Shown here piece after piece: positions 1 through 8,017 of a DNA stretch of 64,000 nt. Origin of the DNA: Vibrio sinensis (GTDB lineage Bacteria > Pseudomonadota > Gammaproteobacteria > Enterobacterales > Vibrionaceae); assembly GCF_003605645.1 (NCBI RefSeq), contig NZ_QVMU01000011.1:1-64000 (forward strand), read 5' to 3'. Within the stretch, counting starts at the first letter, position 1. The number at the start of each line of letters is the position of its first letter. The position numbers and the translations under genes are program-made. The notes below the pieces were generated by a model. It was given only the letters and a program-made list of their open reading frames with translations, was not told where the DNA came from and searched no databases.

Positions 1-178
1 TAAAGAAAGTGTTATCAAATTTGGTCACTCAGTTCATTGAACCCAATTTGTTTCCGAAGAAACAGTCTTTGCCTAAGCAAAAACTTATTGGATTATCATC
101 AACGAGTGCCCACACAGATTGATAGGTTTATATTGTTAAAGAGCTTTTTCCAACTGAGCGTTGCTCAATTTGGACGGC
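1..178 (-). other. rRNA operon transcribed leader (16S gene lies off the left edge)
   Basis: Read on the minus strand this is an rrn leader. A boxA antitermination element (AGCTCTTTAACAA) lies at 133-145. It is followed by the block conserved with the E. coli leader (CAATCTGTGTGGGCACTCG) at about 102-120. A short hairpin with a UUCG tetraloop lies at 49-64. The mature 16S start (GAGTTTGATC-type sequence) is not reached before base 1. Two rRNA-type promoters sit just upstream at 180-320, which argues for the 5' leader rather than the 16S-23S spacer. Confidence 0.85.
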
Positions 179-179
179 C

Positions 180-207
180 ATTTTAGCGAGATAACATTTT
201 GTGTCAA
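180..207 (-). promoter_or_regulatory. rrn P2 promoter
   Basis: On the minus strand there is a consensus -35 TTGACA (202-207), a 16-bp spacer and a -10 TAAAAT (180-185), followed by the GC-rich discriminator GGCCGTCC. Position and spacing match the P2 promoter of enterobacterial rRNA operons, about 40 bp upstream of boxA. Confidence 0.8.
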
Positions 208-292
208 ACACTTTTTTGCTATTTTTTTCAATGCTTTCATCAGCATCGCTCTGACCATAGTGCTATCAAGTTCCCCCTGACAACGGGAGCGA

Positions 293-320
293 ATTATAGG
301 GCATTCGATCAAGAACACAA
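293..320 (-). promoter_or_regulatory. rrn P1 promoter
   Basis: On the minus strand a -35 TTGTGT (315-320) is followed by a 16-bp spacer and a perfect -10 TATAAT (293-298). The discriminator is the GC-rich TCGCTCCC. The 16-bp spacer and GC discriminator are the known hallmarks of stringently controlled rRNA P1 promoters. It lies about 110 bp upstream of P2. Confidence 0.85.
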
Positions 321-383
321 GTCATATTCACTAAAAATGAATACCCCCGCACCCGTTCGAACAGTAATTAATCAATTAGCCTT

Positions 384-422
384 AAAAAACCTCAAAAAGG
401 CGTTCTATTGACCTTTTTGAGG
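384..422 (-). terminator. clpB Rho-independent terminator
   Basis: A perfect 11-bp inverted repeat, CCTCAAAAAGG (390-400) and CCTTTTTGAGG (412-422), with an 11-nt loop. On the minus strand it is followed by a U-tract (384-389). It ends clpB transcription about 65 bp before rrn P1, insulating the two units. Confidence 0.85.
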
Positions 423-432
423 TAATCAAAAC

Positions 433-3006
433 TTACTGATGCGCTACGATATGTCCGTTCTCAACTCTAAGTTGTATTTTTTTGTCTGGAATTACTCTGC
501 CTGCCAATATCGCTTTAGCCATTGGATTCTCAACGCTCTGTTGGATAGCTCGTTTCAACGGACGTGCGCCATAAACGGGATCAAAGCCAACTTGAGCAAT
601 AAATTCCAATGCTTCCGGCGATACATCAAGAATAAAGTTTTTCTCTTCCATTCTTTTTGCTAAACGTTGAAGCTGTATTAATGCAATAGACTTTATGTGC
701 TCTTGACCAAGAGGATGGAATACAACACTTTCATCGACACGATTTAAAAACTCAGGTCGGAAGTGTTTATTCACTACCTCCATGACTTCATTCTTAATTC
801 CTTGATAATCAAGATTTGCGAAATTCTCTTGAATTCTCGCCGACCCTAGGTTTGATGTCATGATCACAACTGTATTGCGAAAATCAACCGTTCTACCTTG
901 GCCATCCGTCAATCGACCATCATCTAATACTTGCAATAAGATATTAAAGACATCAGGGTGCGCTTTTTCTACTTCATCTAATAGAATAACCGAATAGGGT
1001 TTTCGACGTACCGCTTCCGTTAGGTAGCCTCCCTCTTCATACCCGACATAACCAGGGGGAGCACCGACCAATCGCGCGACAGAATGTTTCTCCATAAACT
1101 CCGACATATCGATACGAATCATCGCGTCTTCACTGTCAAACATAAAGTTTGCGAGCGCTTTACATAACTCTGTTTTACCTACACCTGTTGGGCCTAAAAA
1201 TAAAAAAGAACCAATCGGTTTATTCGGATCTGATAGTCCTGCTCGGCTACGACGAATAGCATTGGAAACGACCTCAACAGCTTCATCTTGACCAATAACG
1301 CGTCGGTGTAGATCTTCCTCCATATGGAGTAGCTTATCTTTCTCAGCTTCGAGCATTTTAGAGACAGGGATACCGGTCTGTTTCGACAATACATCTGCAA
1401 TTTCGTTTTCCGTAACCTTGTTACGCAATAACGTCATTTCTTGCATTTCAGCTTGCGCCGCTAAATCCAGTTGTTTCTCTAGCTCAGGAATACGTCCGTA
1501 TTGAAGTTCGGACATTCGGCTAAGATCGCCAGCGCGTCTTGCAAACTCCATATCCATACGTGCTTGCTCTAACTCAGCTTTAATATGCTGAGTTCCTGAT
1601 AAGGCTGCTTTTTCTGCATTCCAGACTTCATCTAACTCTGAAAACTCACGCTCTTTTTCCTGCAATTCAAGGTTAAGAATATCGAGACGCTTTTCACTCG
1701 CTTCATCATGTTCATTGGAGAGAGCTTGTTGTTCTATTTTTAGCTGAATTATTTTTCGCTCTAATTTATCGAGCGACTCTGGTTTTGAATCGATTTGAAT
1801 ACGAATGCTTGATGCAGCTTCATCAATCAAATCAATCGCCTTATCCGGAAGCTGTCGATCTGAAACATAACGATGAGAAAGCGTTGCTGCTGCCACGATA
1901 GCTGGATCGGTAATCTCAACATGATGGTGTAACTCGTAGCGCTCCTTAAGCCCACGCAGTATTGCAACGGTATCTTCAACCGTTGGTTCATCGACAATCA
2001 CTTTTTGAAAACGTCGCTCCAGTGCTGGATCTTTTTCAATGTATTTTCGGTACTCATCTAACGTGGTCGCACCAACGCAGTGTAATTCGCCGCGCGCAAG
2101 TGCTGGTTTTAGCATATTGCCGGCATCCATAGAACCTTCGCCCTTGCCAGCTCCAACCATGGTATGGATTTCATCAATAAATAAAATGACATTACCTTCT
2201 TCTTTGGCTAATTCATTCAATACTGATTTCAAACGCTCTTCAAATTCACCACGATATTTAGCTCCAGCAACTAACGCCCCCATATCTAACGATAATACTC
2301 GGCGACCACGTAGCCCCTCTGGCACTTCATTATTGATAATGCGTTGAGCTAACCCCTCCACAATAGCGGTTTTACCAACACCTGGTTCACCAATAATGAC
2401 TGGATTATTTTTTGTACGGCGTTGTAACACTTGAATCGTACGTCGTATTTCATCATCACGACCAATAACAGGGTCAAGTTTTCCTTGCTCTGCCCGCTCG
2501 GTTAAATCAATGGTAAATTTTTCCAAAGCTTGACGAAGTTCTTCAGCATTTGGGTCATTGACCTTTTGCCCACCACGTACGGTATCAATAGCGCCACTGA
2601 TTTTCTTATCCGTAAGACCGAGTTCTTTTAACAGAGAACCTAATGGGCCACGATCTTCAATTGCAGCAAGCAGGAAAACCTCAGAGGAGATATAACTATC
2701 TTGGCGTTTTTGAGCGACCTTGTCGCACAAGTTAAATAAGGTCCCCATCGCACTAGATAACTGAACATCACCCCCAATGCCACTGACTTTTGGTAGCCGA
2801 TCAAGTATTTCACTCAACTTTGATCGCAAGTGGGTAATGTCTACATCTAACATAGTTAGCAATGGACGAATTGGGCTGCCATTTTGGTCCATCAATGCCA
2901 CCATTAAATGGACAGGCTCGATGTATTGATGATCACGACCCAACGCGAGGGATTGCGCGTCAGAAATAGCGATTTGAAATTTGCTAGTAAATCTGTCAAG
3001 ACGCAT
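433..3006 (-). CDS. clpB: ATP-dependent disaggregase ClpB (Hsp100)
   Basis: 857-residue cytoplasmic hexameric AAA+ chaperone that, with DnaK, pulls proteins out of heat-induced aggregates. Visible parts: N-terminal repeat domain (about 1-145), first nucleotide-binding domain with Walker A GEPGVGKT and Walker B LFIDEIH, a long charged coiled-coil middle domain (about 410-525) and a second domain with Walker A GPTGVGKT and Walker [12 protein letters not shown]. The length equals that of E. coli ClpB. The coiled-coil middle domain separates it from ClpA and ClpC. A sigma-32-like promoter lies 48-76 bp upstream (3054-3082). The upstream neighbours on the same strand are pgeF and rluD; clpB is separated from an rrn operon by its own terminator. 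Confidence 0.98.
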   Translation of the reverse strand: MRLDRFTSKFQIAISDAQSLALGRDHQYIEPVHLMVALMDQNGSPIRPLLTMLDVDITHLRSKLSEILDRLPKVSGIGGDVQLSSAMGTLFNLCDKVAQKRQDSYISSEVFLLAAIEDRGPLGSLLKELGLTDKKISGAIDTVRGGQKVNDPNAEELRQALEKFTIDLTERAEQGKLDPVIGRDDEIRRTIQVLQRRTKNNPVIIGEPGVGKTAIVEGLAQRIINNEVPEGLRGRRVLSLDMGALVAGAKYRGEFEERLKSVLNELAKEEGNVILFIDEIHTMVGAGKGEGSMDAGNMLKPALARGELHCVGATTLDEYRKYIEKDPALERRFQKVIVDEPTVEDTVAILRGLKERYELHHHVEITDPAIVAAATLSHRYVSDRQLPDKAIDLIDEAASSIRIQIDSKPESLDKLERKIIQLKIEQQALSNEHDEASEKRLDILNLELQEKEREFSELDEVWNAEKAALSGTQHIKAELEQARMDMEFARRAGDLSRMSELQYGRIPELEKQLDLAAQAEMQEMTLLRNKVTENEIADVLSKQTGIPVSKMLEAEKDKLLHMEEDLHRRVIGQDEAVEVVSNAIRRSRAGLSDPNKPIGSFLFLGPTGVGKTELCKALANFMFDSEDAMIRIDMSEFMEKHSVARLVGAPPGYVGYEEGGYLTEAVRRKPYSVILLDEVEKAHPDVFNILLQVLDDGRLTDGQGRTVDFRNTVVIMTSNLGSARIQENFANLDYQGIKNEVMEVVNKHFRPEFLNRVDESVVFHPLGQEHIKSIALIQLQRLAKRMEEKNFILDVSPEALEFIAQVGFDPVYGARPLKRAIQQSVENPMAKAILAGRVIPDKKIQLRVENGHIVAHQ

Positions 3007-3053
3007 ATTTGCCTTCCTAAACCTTATTTGAATTAAACCTTATTCATAAGGAA

Positions 3054-3082
3054 AGATGGCTACACGAGAGAGAATTTTCAAG
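3054..3082 (-). promoter_or_regulatory. Sigma-32-type heat-shock promoter of clpB
   Basis: On the minus strand a -35 CTTGAAA (3076-3082) is followed by a 14-bp spacer and a -10 AGCCATCT (3054-3061). The known RpoH consensus is CTTGAAA, 13-15 bp, CCCCATNT. The -35 is perfect and the -10 keeps the CATNT core. Its location ahead of a classic RpoH target supports the call. Confidence 0.75.
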
Positions 3083-3110
3083 GGCTCTGAGGAGAATTCC
3101 TCTAGAACAT

Positions 3111-3839
3111 TTACGCTTCAATCCAAATAAAAGAAGCTAAACGACCTGTCACACCATCACGACGATATGAGTAGAATCGTTCACGGTCAGAATACGTACA
3201 ATATTGACCGCCATAAACATGTTTAACACCTGCACTATTTAAACGTTGAGTTGCAAGCAGCACCATATTGGCATACCACTTACCCTCCTCTTCTTTAGCG
3301 ATAAAAGCATCATGTGCATTAGCATCAAACGAAACAAAAGCATCTAACACATCTTGGCCAACTTCAAAAGCAGTCGGACCGATTGCAGGACCAAGCCATG
3401 CCATCACTTCACCATCAAATAAATCTAATGCATTTTCAACGATACCATCAGCCAATCCTCGCCATCCTGCATGAACAGCAGCGACTTGAGTTCCTTGTAC
3501 GTTAGTTAATAAAACAGGCAGACAATCTGCAGTCATAGCAGAGCAGATAACATTTGTATTAGAAGTAAAGATACCATCTGCATCTAGGATACTGTCGGTC
3601 GGTGATGTGCATTCAATAACACGAGTAGAATGTGTCTGGTTGAGCCAAATAGGTGAACTTGGCATGTGTGCATTTTTTTGTAATAAAAGACGGTTGTTTT
3701 CAACCGTCTTTTTATCATCCCCAACATGAGTACCGAGATTCAAACCTTGATAAGGTGATTGTGACAACCCGCCGAAGCGAGTTGAAGCGACCGACTTTAT
3801 CTGACTTGGCGCTGGCCAATTAGGGATAATCAACTCCAC
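3111..3839 (-). CDS. pgeF: Multicopper-oxidase-fold purine nucleoside phosphorylase / peptidoglycan editing factor PgeF (YfiH)
   Basis: 242 residues of the YfiH/laccase-domain family. Family members act on purine nucleosides in vitro, and in E. coli PgeF keeps mis-made (L-serine) muropeptides out of peptidoglycan. The metal-site motifs are visible: NQTHS near residue 68, ADCLPVLL, and HAGWRGLADG about 50 residues later. The C-terminus carries YCTYSDRERFYSYRRDG, typical of the family. The gene starts 3 bp after the rluD stop and is surely co-transcribed with it, as in many gammaproteobacteria. clpB follows on the same strand but has its own heat-shock promoter. The physiological reaction is inferred from the family. 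Confidence 0.93.
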   Translation of the reverse strand: MELIIPNWPAPSQIKSVASTRFGGLSQSPYQGLNLGTHVGDDKKTVENNRLLLQKNAHMPSSPIWLNQTHSTRVIECTSPTDSILDADGIFTSNTNVICSAMTADCLPVLLTNVQGTQVAAVHAGWRGLADGIVENALDLFDGEVMAWLGPAIGPTAFEVGQDVLDAFVSFDANAHDAFIAKEEEGKWYANMVLLATQRLNSAGVKHVYGGQYCTYSDRERFYSYRRDGVTGRLASFIWIEA

Positions 3840-3842
3840 GAA

Positions 3843-4820
3843 TTAAAACTCGTCTTTCAAACCATGGGTTTGAGTATCAAGTCTTAATGCTTCCGTCATA
3901 TCCACCATATCTTGTGGAATTGGAGCGTGGAATTCGAGTTCTTCACCAGTAACTGGGTGCTCAAATCTCAACATTACAGCGTGCAACGCTTGACGGTCGA
4001 AACCTCGAATATGCTCTGCAAGTTCGTTAGTCGCGCCCGATGGTATGCGTGCTCGACCACCGTAAGCTGTATCGCCCAACAGTGGATGTTGCAGATAAGA
4101 CATATGCACACGGATTTGGTGAGTACGGCCTGTTTCTAAACGCAAGCGAATACGTGTGTGTTCACGGAAATGCTCCGCAACACGATAGTGAGTAACAGCA
4201 GGTTTACCCATAGGACTTACGCCCATCAAGGTACGTTTAGTTGAATGACGGCCAATTGGCTGTTCAACCTTACCACCAGCAGTCATACGACCAATAGCAA
4301 TCGCTTCGTATTCACGAGTGATTTTTCGTTTCTGTAGCGCACGAACCAAACGCGTTTGTGCAGGAACAGTTTTAGCGACAACCATCAAACCCGTCGTATC
4401 TTTATCAAGACGATGTACAATACCAGCACGAGGTACTTCTGCGATATCAGGGTAGTGATGCAATAATGCATTCAAAACCGTGCGATCCGGAGTACCTGCA
4501 CCAGGGTGTACAACAAAATCGCGAGGTTTATTTATCACGATAATGTCGTCATCTTCGTATACGATATCCAATGGAATATCTTGTGCTTCCCAGCGTTGTT
4601 CGTCTTCAAGCTCCGCCTGAAGAACAATAATTTCACCACCCATCACTTTGGTACGTGGTTTAACAATAACCTCACCGTTCACTTGCACTTTGCCTGCAAG
4701 TAACCACTCTTTAAGACGAGAGCGAGAAAAATCGGTAAAGATTTCGGCAATAGCCTGATCTAAGCGTTGGCCTAATTGGCTATCTTTTACTGTGTCGGTT
4801 AATTCAATCTGCTGAGCCAT
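3843..4820 (-). CDS. rluD: 23S rRNA pseudouridine(1911/1915/1917) synthase RluD
   Basis: 325-residue enzyme that converts three uridines in helix 69 of 23S rRNA to pseudouridine during late 50S assembly. An S4-type RNA-binding domain occupies about residues 15-80. The catalytic motif HRLDKDTTG follows, with the nucleophilic aspartate at residue 139, the same number as in E. coli RluD. Length is normal. It is the first gene of the rluD-pgeF unit and is divergent from bamD, with about 130 bp between the start codons for both promoters. This rluD/bamD divergent pair is conserved in enterics and vibrios. Confidence 0.97.
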   Translation of the reverse strand: MAQQIELTDTVKDSQLGQRLDQAIAEIFTDFSRSRLKEWLLAGKVQVNGEVIVKPRTKVMGGEIIVLQAELEDEQRWEAQDIPLDIVYEDDDIIVINKPRDFVVHPGAGTPDRTVLNALLHHYPDIAEVPRAGIVHRLDKDTTGLMVVAKTVPAQTRLVRALQKRKITREYEAIAIGRMTAGGKVEQPIGRHSTKRTLMGVSPMGKPAVTHYRVAEHFREHTRIRLRLETGRTHQIRVHMSYLQHPLLGDTAYGGRARIPSGATNELAEHIRGFDRQALHAVMLRFEHPVTGEELEFHAPIPQDMVDMTEALRLDTQTHGLKDEF

Positions 4821-4954
4821 ATCGAACTTTTTTAAAAACAGTGAGACTAATCGTCACTACTGTGGAAAAATATACTATTGCCTATTGTATCTGTTACTGG
4901 CGAAAAAGTAACGGAAGCTTAGAAATTATTTACTTCAAGGAATCGAATCCTGAC

Positions 4955-5680
4955 ATGAAACAGCATACTTTACCTGCTTTATTAGCATTGTCCTTGTTAG
5001 TCGGCTGCTCCAGCAGCGAAGAAATCGTGCCAGATGTTCCCCCTTCAGAACTGTATTCAGAAGCACAAGTTTCATTGCAAAGCGGCAACTGGTTAACAGC
5101 TATCGAACAATTAGAAGCGCTCGACTCTCGTTACCCTTTTGGTGCTTACTCGGAACAAGTGCAACTTGATCTTATCTATGCTTACTATAAAAATGATGAT
5201 CTCGCATTAGGCTTAGCAACGATTGAGCGCTTTACTCGTCTAAACCCAACTCATGAAAAAATTGACTGGGTACTATATATGCGTGGTTTGACTCATATGG
5301 CGCAAGACCGAAACTTCATGCATGACTTACTCAACATGGATCGCAATGATAGAGATCCTGAACCAGTAAAAGCGGCGTTTAAAGATTTCAAACGTTTACT
5401 TGAGCGGTATCCAAATAGTCCGTATGCAGAAGATGCAGAAATGCGAATGTTCGCACTGAAAAATCGCTTAGCTGAATATGATTTAGCGACAGCCGATTTT
5501 TATCTACGTCGTGAAGCATGGATTGCTGCAATTAATCGATGCCAAGAACTACAAAAAACTTATCCAGATACCGAAGCCGCCCGCAAATCGCTCGCGATTC
5601 AGTTAGAAGCATACCAACAGCTTGGATTACAAGAAGCGATTGAACGCACAACAGAGTTAATGGTGCTAAATCCAATTTAA
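4955..5680 (+). CDS. bamD: Outer-membrane assembly lipoprotein BamD
   Basis: 241-residue essential lipoprotein of the BAM complex, which folds beta-barrel proteins into the outer membrane. The start at 4955 gives a short lipoprotein signal with lipobox LLVGC (cysteine 18), followed by Ser-Ser, which favours outer-membrane sorting. The reading frame is open further upstream, but that extension is uncharged-to-mixed sequence with no signal character, so the internal ATG is preferred. The mature part is built of TPR-like helical repeats (LYSEAQVSLQSGNWLTAIEQ and similar). It is divergent from rluD and followed by a good terminator. Confidence 0.96.
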   Translation: MKQHTLPALLALSLLVGCSSSEEIVPDVPPSELYSEAQVSLQSGNWLTAIEQLEALDSRYPFGAYSEQVQLDLIYAYYKNDDLALGLATIERFTRLNPTHEKIDWVLYMRGLTHMAQDRNFMHDLLNMDRNDRDPEPVKAAFKDFKRLLERYPNSPYAEDAEMRMFALKNRLAEYDLATADFYLRREAWIAAINRCQELQKTYPDTEAARKSLAIQLEAYQQLGLQEAIERTTELMVLNPI

Positions 5681-5715
5681 TCGCCTAAGACTCTCATGAA
5701 CTAGAGTTCTCTCTA

Positions 5716-5748
5716 AAAAGCCGCTGCAATCTTTGTCGCGGTTTTTTT
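5716..5748 (+). terminator. bamD terminator
   Basis: AAAAAGCCGC (5716-5725) pairs with GCGGTTTTTTT (5738-5748) around a short loop and ends in a run of T. It lies about 35 bp after the bamD stop. Confidence 0.75.
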
Positions 5749-5975
5749 GTATCTGTTTTAATTGGCGCCAAAAAAGATATTGAAGATGAAGAAGAGGCGA
5801 AAAGCATAAGTTTACGAGATAGAGATCACAGCCTCTAGTTGGTTAGATAATAGCCATCTGTTTTCTTAGGCCGAATCGAGTCCCTAAAAAATAGATAATT
5901 TTTAGCGAGACACCCTATCCAATCTAATGACATTTTGCGCTTTCACAAGCTTTTTCACCTCTTTGCGCAGCTAGT
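5749..5975. other. Intergenic region upstream of raiA
   Basis: No credible coding frame or RNA gene is seen in this part of the 425-bp bamD-raiA gap. A short AT-rich inverted repeat (CTAAAAA/TTTTTAG, 5884-5905) lacks terminator features. The regulatory signals are further right, at 5976-6040. Confidence 0.5.
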
Positions 5976-5991
5976 TTTGAGTTAGATCACG
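5976..5991 (+). promoter_or_regulatory. Weak second CRP-like site
   Basis: TTTGA-GTTAGA-TCACG against the CRP core TGTGA-N6-TCACA: one mismatch in each half. It is centred 49 bp upstream of the stronger CRP site, close to a multiple of the helical repeat. It may be a helper site; the call is weak on its own. Confidence 0.35.
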
Positions 5992-6024
5992 TTTAACTTA
6001 GGACAACCAAACACCTGGCAAAAT

Positions 6025-6040
6025 GGTGATCTAGGTCACA
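6025..6040 (+). promoter_or_regulatory. CRP-cAMP binding site upstream of raiA
   Basis: GGTGA-TCTAGG-TCACA matches the CRP core TGTGA-N6-TCACA with a single mismatch, and the flanks (AAAT left, TTAT right) also fit the 22-bp consensus. It is 66 bp upstream of the raiA start. In E. coli raiA is activated by cAMP-CRP as carbon runs out, so an activating site here is reasonable. Confidence 0.75.
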
Positions 6041-6105
6041 TTATTTTGTTCTTAAAGTCGTAATCTGGAGTTAACCCATGAGGGATGATACAGAGGAAAA
6101 CATCT

Positions 6106-6435
6106 ATGAAAATAAATATCACTGGCAAAAATATCGACATCACCTCTGCAATCCGCACTCACATAGAGAGCAAATTTAAAAAGCTAGAAAAGTGGCAAGT
6201 AGACATTATTGGTTGCCAAGCTAGCTTCAGTGAAGAACCCAATAAACAGAAAAAATTCGAAGCGGTCCTTACTGTACCAAAAGGAACACTTGTCGCTTCA
6301 GCGGTTCATGACGATCTATACGCAGCAATTAATGAAGTGGAGCAAAAATTAGAACGACAGCTGAATAAACTCCGTCATAAACCAGAAGCACGTCGTAGCG
6401 ACAAACCTGAACTTGAAGAAGAAGAAGAGTTATAG
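6106..6435 (+). CDS. raiA: Ribosome-associated inhibitor RaiA (YfiA / HPF-like)
   Basis: 109-residue member of the HPF/RaiA family. It binds the decoding channel of idle 70S ribosomes and blocks initiation in stationary phase or stress. The beta-alpha-beta-beta-beta-alpha domain spans about 1-95, and the acidic tail (PELEEEEEL) resembles the RaiA-type extension that hinders 100S dimer formation. The start at 6106 is chosen because it gives the family N-terminus MKINITGKNIDIT. The place between bamD and pheL-pheA is the same as in E. coli. A CRP site at 6025-6040 suggests induction on carbon limitation. The same locus in V. cholerae has been described as a stationary-phase ribosome-preserving factor. 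Confidence 0.95.
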   Translation: MKINITGKNIDITSAIRTHIESKFKKLEKWQVDIIGCQASFSEEPNKQKKFEAVLTVPKGTLVASAVHDDLYAAINEVEQKLERQLNKLRHKPEARRSDKPELEEEEEL

Positions 6436-6454
6436 TTACTAAAGAGAATTCTAG

Positions 6455-6484
6455 AATAGCGCCAAATGGCGCTATTTTTTTTCT
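6455..6484 (+). terminator. raiA terminator
   Basis: Perfect stem AATAGCGCCA / TGGCGCTATT with an AA loop (6455-6476) and a T-tract to 6482. It lies 19 bp after the raiA stop and just ahead of the pheA promoter. Confidence 0.9.
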
Positions 6485-6512
6485 TGACGCTAAATAGCGT
6501 GTTGCTTATTGT
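6484..6512 (+). promoter_or_regulatory. Promoter of pheL-pheA
   Basis: -35 TTGACG (6484-6489), 17-bp spacer, -10 TATTGT (6507-6512). It would start transcription about 20-25 bp before the leader-peptide codons and overlaps the tail of the raiA terminator. Called from consensus match and position only. Confidence 0.55.
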
Positions 6513-6541
6513 GTTTAAACCCCTGCATTAGACTGATTTTT

Positions 6542-6589
6542 ATGCATACCAAGACTCTGTTTATTTTCGACTTTTTTTTGCTCCACTGA
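6542..6589 (+). CDS. pheL: pheA operon leader peptide PheL
   Basis: A 15-codon open frame encodes MHTKTLFIFDFFLLH, with four phenylalanine codons clustered at codons 7-12. It ends immediately before mutually exclusive RNA hairpins and a terminator ahead of pheA. This is the standard design of a phenylalanine attenuation leader: scarce Phe-tRNA stalls the ribosome on the Phe codons and prevents the terminator from forming. The peptide itself has no expected function. The sequence differs from E. coli PheL (which has seven Phe); the Shine-Dalgarno is weak. Confidence 0.85.
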   Translation: MHTKTLFIFDFFLLH

Positions 6590-6593
6590 CCAT

Positions 6594-6662
6594 GGAGGCT
6601 TTATCGTTTTAAAAAAAAGTCAAAAACGAACAGAAAGCCTTCCAAATGGGAGGTTTTTTTTT
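6594..6662 (+). terminator. pheA attenuator: antiterminator and terminator hairpins
   Basis: Terminator: CCTTCC (6638-6643), loop AAAT, GGGAGG (6648-6653), extended by flanking A/T pairs and nine T (6654-6662). Antiterminator: GGAGGCTTT (6594-6602) pairs with AAAGCCTTCC (6634-6643), enclosing CGTTTT/AAAACG (6606-6611 with 6624-6629). Protector: GACTTTTTTTT, inside the Phe codons (6569-6579), can pair with AAAAAAAAGTC (6611-6621). Stalling on the Phe codons would cover the protector strand and favour the antiterminator. Confidence 0.88.
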
Positions 6663-6674
6663 AAGGAAAATAGG

Positions 6675-7853
6675 ATGACTGAACAAAAATACTCGCTTGA
6701 TGAAATTCGCTTGCGTCTTAACCATCTGGATGATCAACTACTTAAGTTGCTATCTGAGCGACGCAAGATGAGTCTTGAAGTGGCGAAAAGCAAAGTTCAG
6801 ACATCAAAACCTGTTCGCGATGCAGAACGTGAACAGCAACTTCTCGTCAAGCTCATCAACAATGGTCAAACTAAATACGACTTAGATCCCCAGTACATTA
6901 CTAAGCTTTTCCACACAATTATTGAAGACTCAGTATTACTTCAACAAGCACATTTGCAAAATTTAGCTAACCCTGAATTAAGCAGAAAACCACTTGCTCG
7001 TGTCTCGTTTCTTGGTGCCAAAGGTTCATATTCACACTTAGCCAGTCTCGAATATTTTAGTCGCAAAAATACTGAACTGATCGAATTAAACTGTGAACGA
7101 TTTAAAGATGTTGCAACGACGGTTGAATCAGGCCATGCCGACTACGGTGTTTTACCTATTGAAAACACCAGTTCAGGTTCTATCAATGAAGTGTATGACT
7201 TACTACAGCACACAACTCTTTATATCGTGGGAGAAATCACCCTTCCGATTGAGCATTGCCTTGTTGCCACCTCTGAAATTCATATTGAAGACATAACAAC
7301 ACTCTATTCTCATCCGCAACCCCATCAACAATGCAGTGAGTTTTTAAGTCGTCTTCCTGGAGTTGAACTAAAATCTTGTGCTAGCACGGCTGATGCCATG
7401 CAAAAAGTAAAACAAATGAATCGCAATGATGTAGCCGCAATAGGCAACGCTTCAAGTGGAAAACTGTATGGCTTACAAAGCATCCAAGGCAATATCGCAA
7501 ATCAAACAGAAAACCATACGCGATTTATTGTTGTCGCGCGCAAGCCCGTTGAAGTATCGACACAGATTCCAGCAAAGACGACATTAATCATGTCAACTGC
7601 ACAGCAAGCTGGCTCCCTTGTTGAGAGTTTACTTGTACTGCAACGTTATGGCATCAACATGACTAAGCTAGAGTCCAGACCGATTATGGGCAACCCATGG
7701 GAAGAGATGTTTTATGTTGATTTAGAGTCTCACCTCAATGCGGAGCATATGCAGCAAGCACTTTCGGAAATTACAAAGCTAACCAAACACTTGAAAGTAC
7801 TTGGTTGTTACCCGAGTGAAAATGTGAAGCCAACAGCGGTACAACTCAACTAA
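6675..7853 (+). CDS. pheA: Bifunctional chorismate mutase / prephenate dehydratase
   Basis: 392 residues; makes phenylpyruvate from chorismate in phenylalanine synthesis, in the cytoplasm. An AroQ-type mutase helix domain (about 5-90, with LSERRKMSLEVAKSK) is followed by prephenate dehydratase (about 105-285, with the catalytic TRF in NHTRFIVVA) and an ACT domain (about 300-380) with ESRP, the phenylalanine-binding signature for feedback inhibition. Length matches E. coli PheA (386). Expression is controlled by the pheL attenuator directly upstream. The next gene, nspS, lies 164 bp away behind its own structured leader. Confidence 0.98.
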   Translation: MTEQKYSLDEIRLRLNHLDDQLLKLLSERRKMSLEVAKSKVQTSKPVRDAEREQQLLVKLINNGQTKYDLDPQYITKLFHTIIEDSVLLQQAHLQNLANPELSRKPLARVSFLGAKGSYSHLASLEYFSRKNTELIELNCERFKDVATTVESGHADYGVLPIENTSSGSINEVYDLLQHTTLYIVGEITLPIEHCLVATSEIHIEDITTLYSHPQPHQQCSEFLSRLPGVELKSCASTADAMQKVKQMNRNDVAAIGNASSGKLYGLQSIQGNIANQTENHTRFIVVARKPVEVSTQIPAKTTLIMSTAQQAGSLVESLLVLQRYGINMTKLESRPIMGNPWEEMFYVDLESHLNAEHMQQALSEITKLTKHLKVLGCYPSENVKPTAVQLN

Positions 7854-7883
7854 TAACTCAACCCACTTCAAAAAACCGGGGGA

Positions 7884-7953
7884 AAAAGCTGACATCGATT
7901 TGGTAAACCCATACCATTTCAAACACGTGCATATTCGTGTATTGTCAGCTTTT
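7884..7953 (+). promoter_or_regulatory. Predicted three-way-junction leader RNA ahead of nspS
   Basis: An 11-bp perfect inverted repeat (AAAAGCTGACA at 7884-7894, TGTCAGCTTTT at 7943-7953) encloses two smaller perfect stems. These are TGGTA/TACCA (7901-7905 with 7912-7916, 6-nt loop) and ACACG/CGTGT (7923-7927 with 7936-7940, 8-nt loop). The junction strands are 6, 6 and 2 nt. There is no U-tract, so it is not a simple pheA terminator. It does not match any riboswitch class I know. Function is inferred only from position in the nspS 5' region. Confidence 0.45.
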
Positions 7954-7998
7954 CGACATGTCTCACAAATAGGCGTTATCCATTCAACGAATAGACGA

Positions 7999-8010
7999 AG
8001 GAAACCTCCT
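7999..8010 (+). promoter_or_regulatory. Shine-Dalgarno-like AGGA that can pair with TCCT
   Basis: The only purine-rich candidate ribosome site before nspS is AGGA (7999-8002). It is 15 nt from the ATG and can pair with TCCT (8007-8010) across a 4-nt loop. Weak spacing and self-pairing suggest poor or regulated initiation. The hairpin is short, so the inference is tentative. Confidence 0.3.
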
Positions 8011-8017
8011 AATTGGC

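Noticed and set aside
2039..2347. Open frame of 102 codons on the plus strand inside clpB
   Set aside because: Antisense shadow of a conserved gene; no ribosome site and composition follows the clpB codons.
7884..7953. Purine-type or c-di-GMP riboswitch ahead of nspS
   Set aside because: The three-way shape is similar to a purine riboswitch, but the complementary loop-loop contacts and conserved junction bases are missing, and no GEMM-type core is present. Kept only as an unclassified structure.
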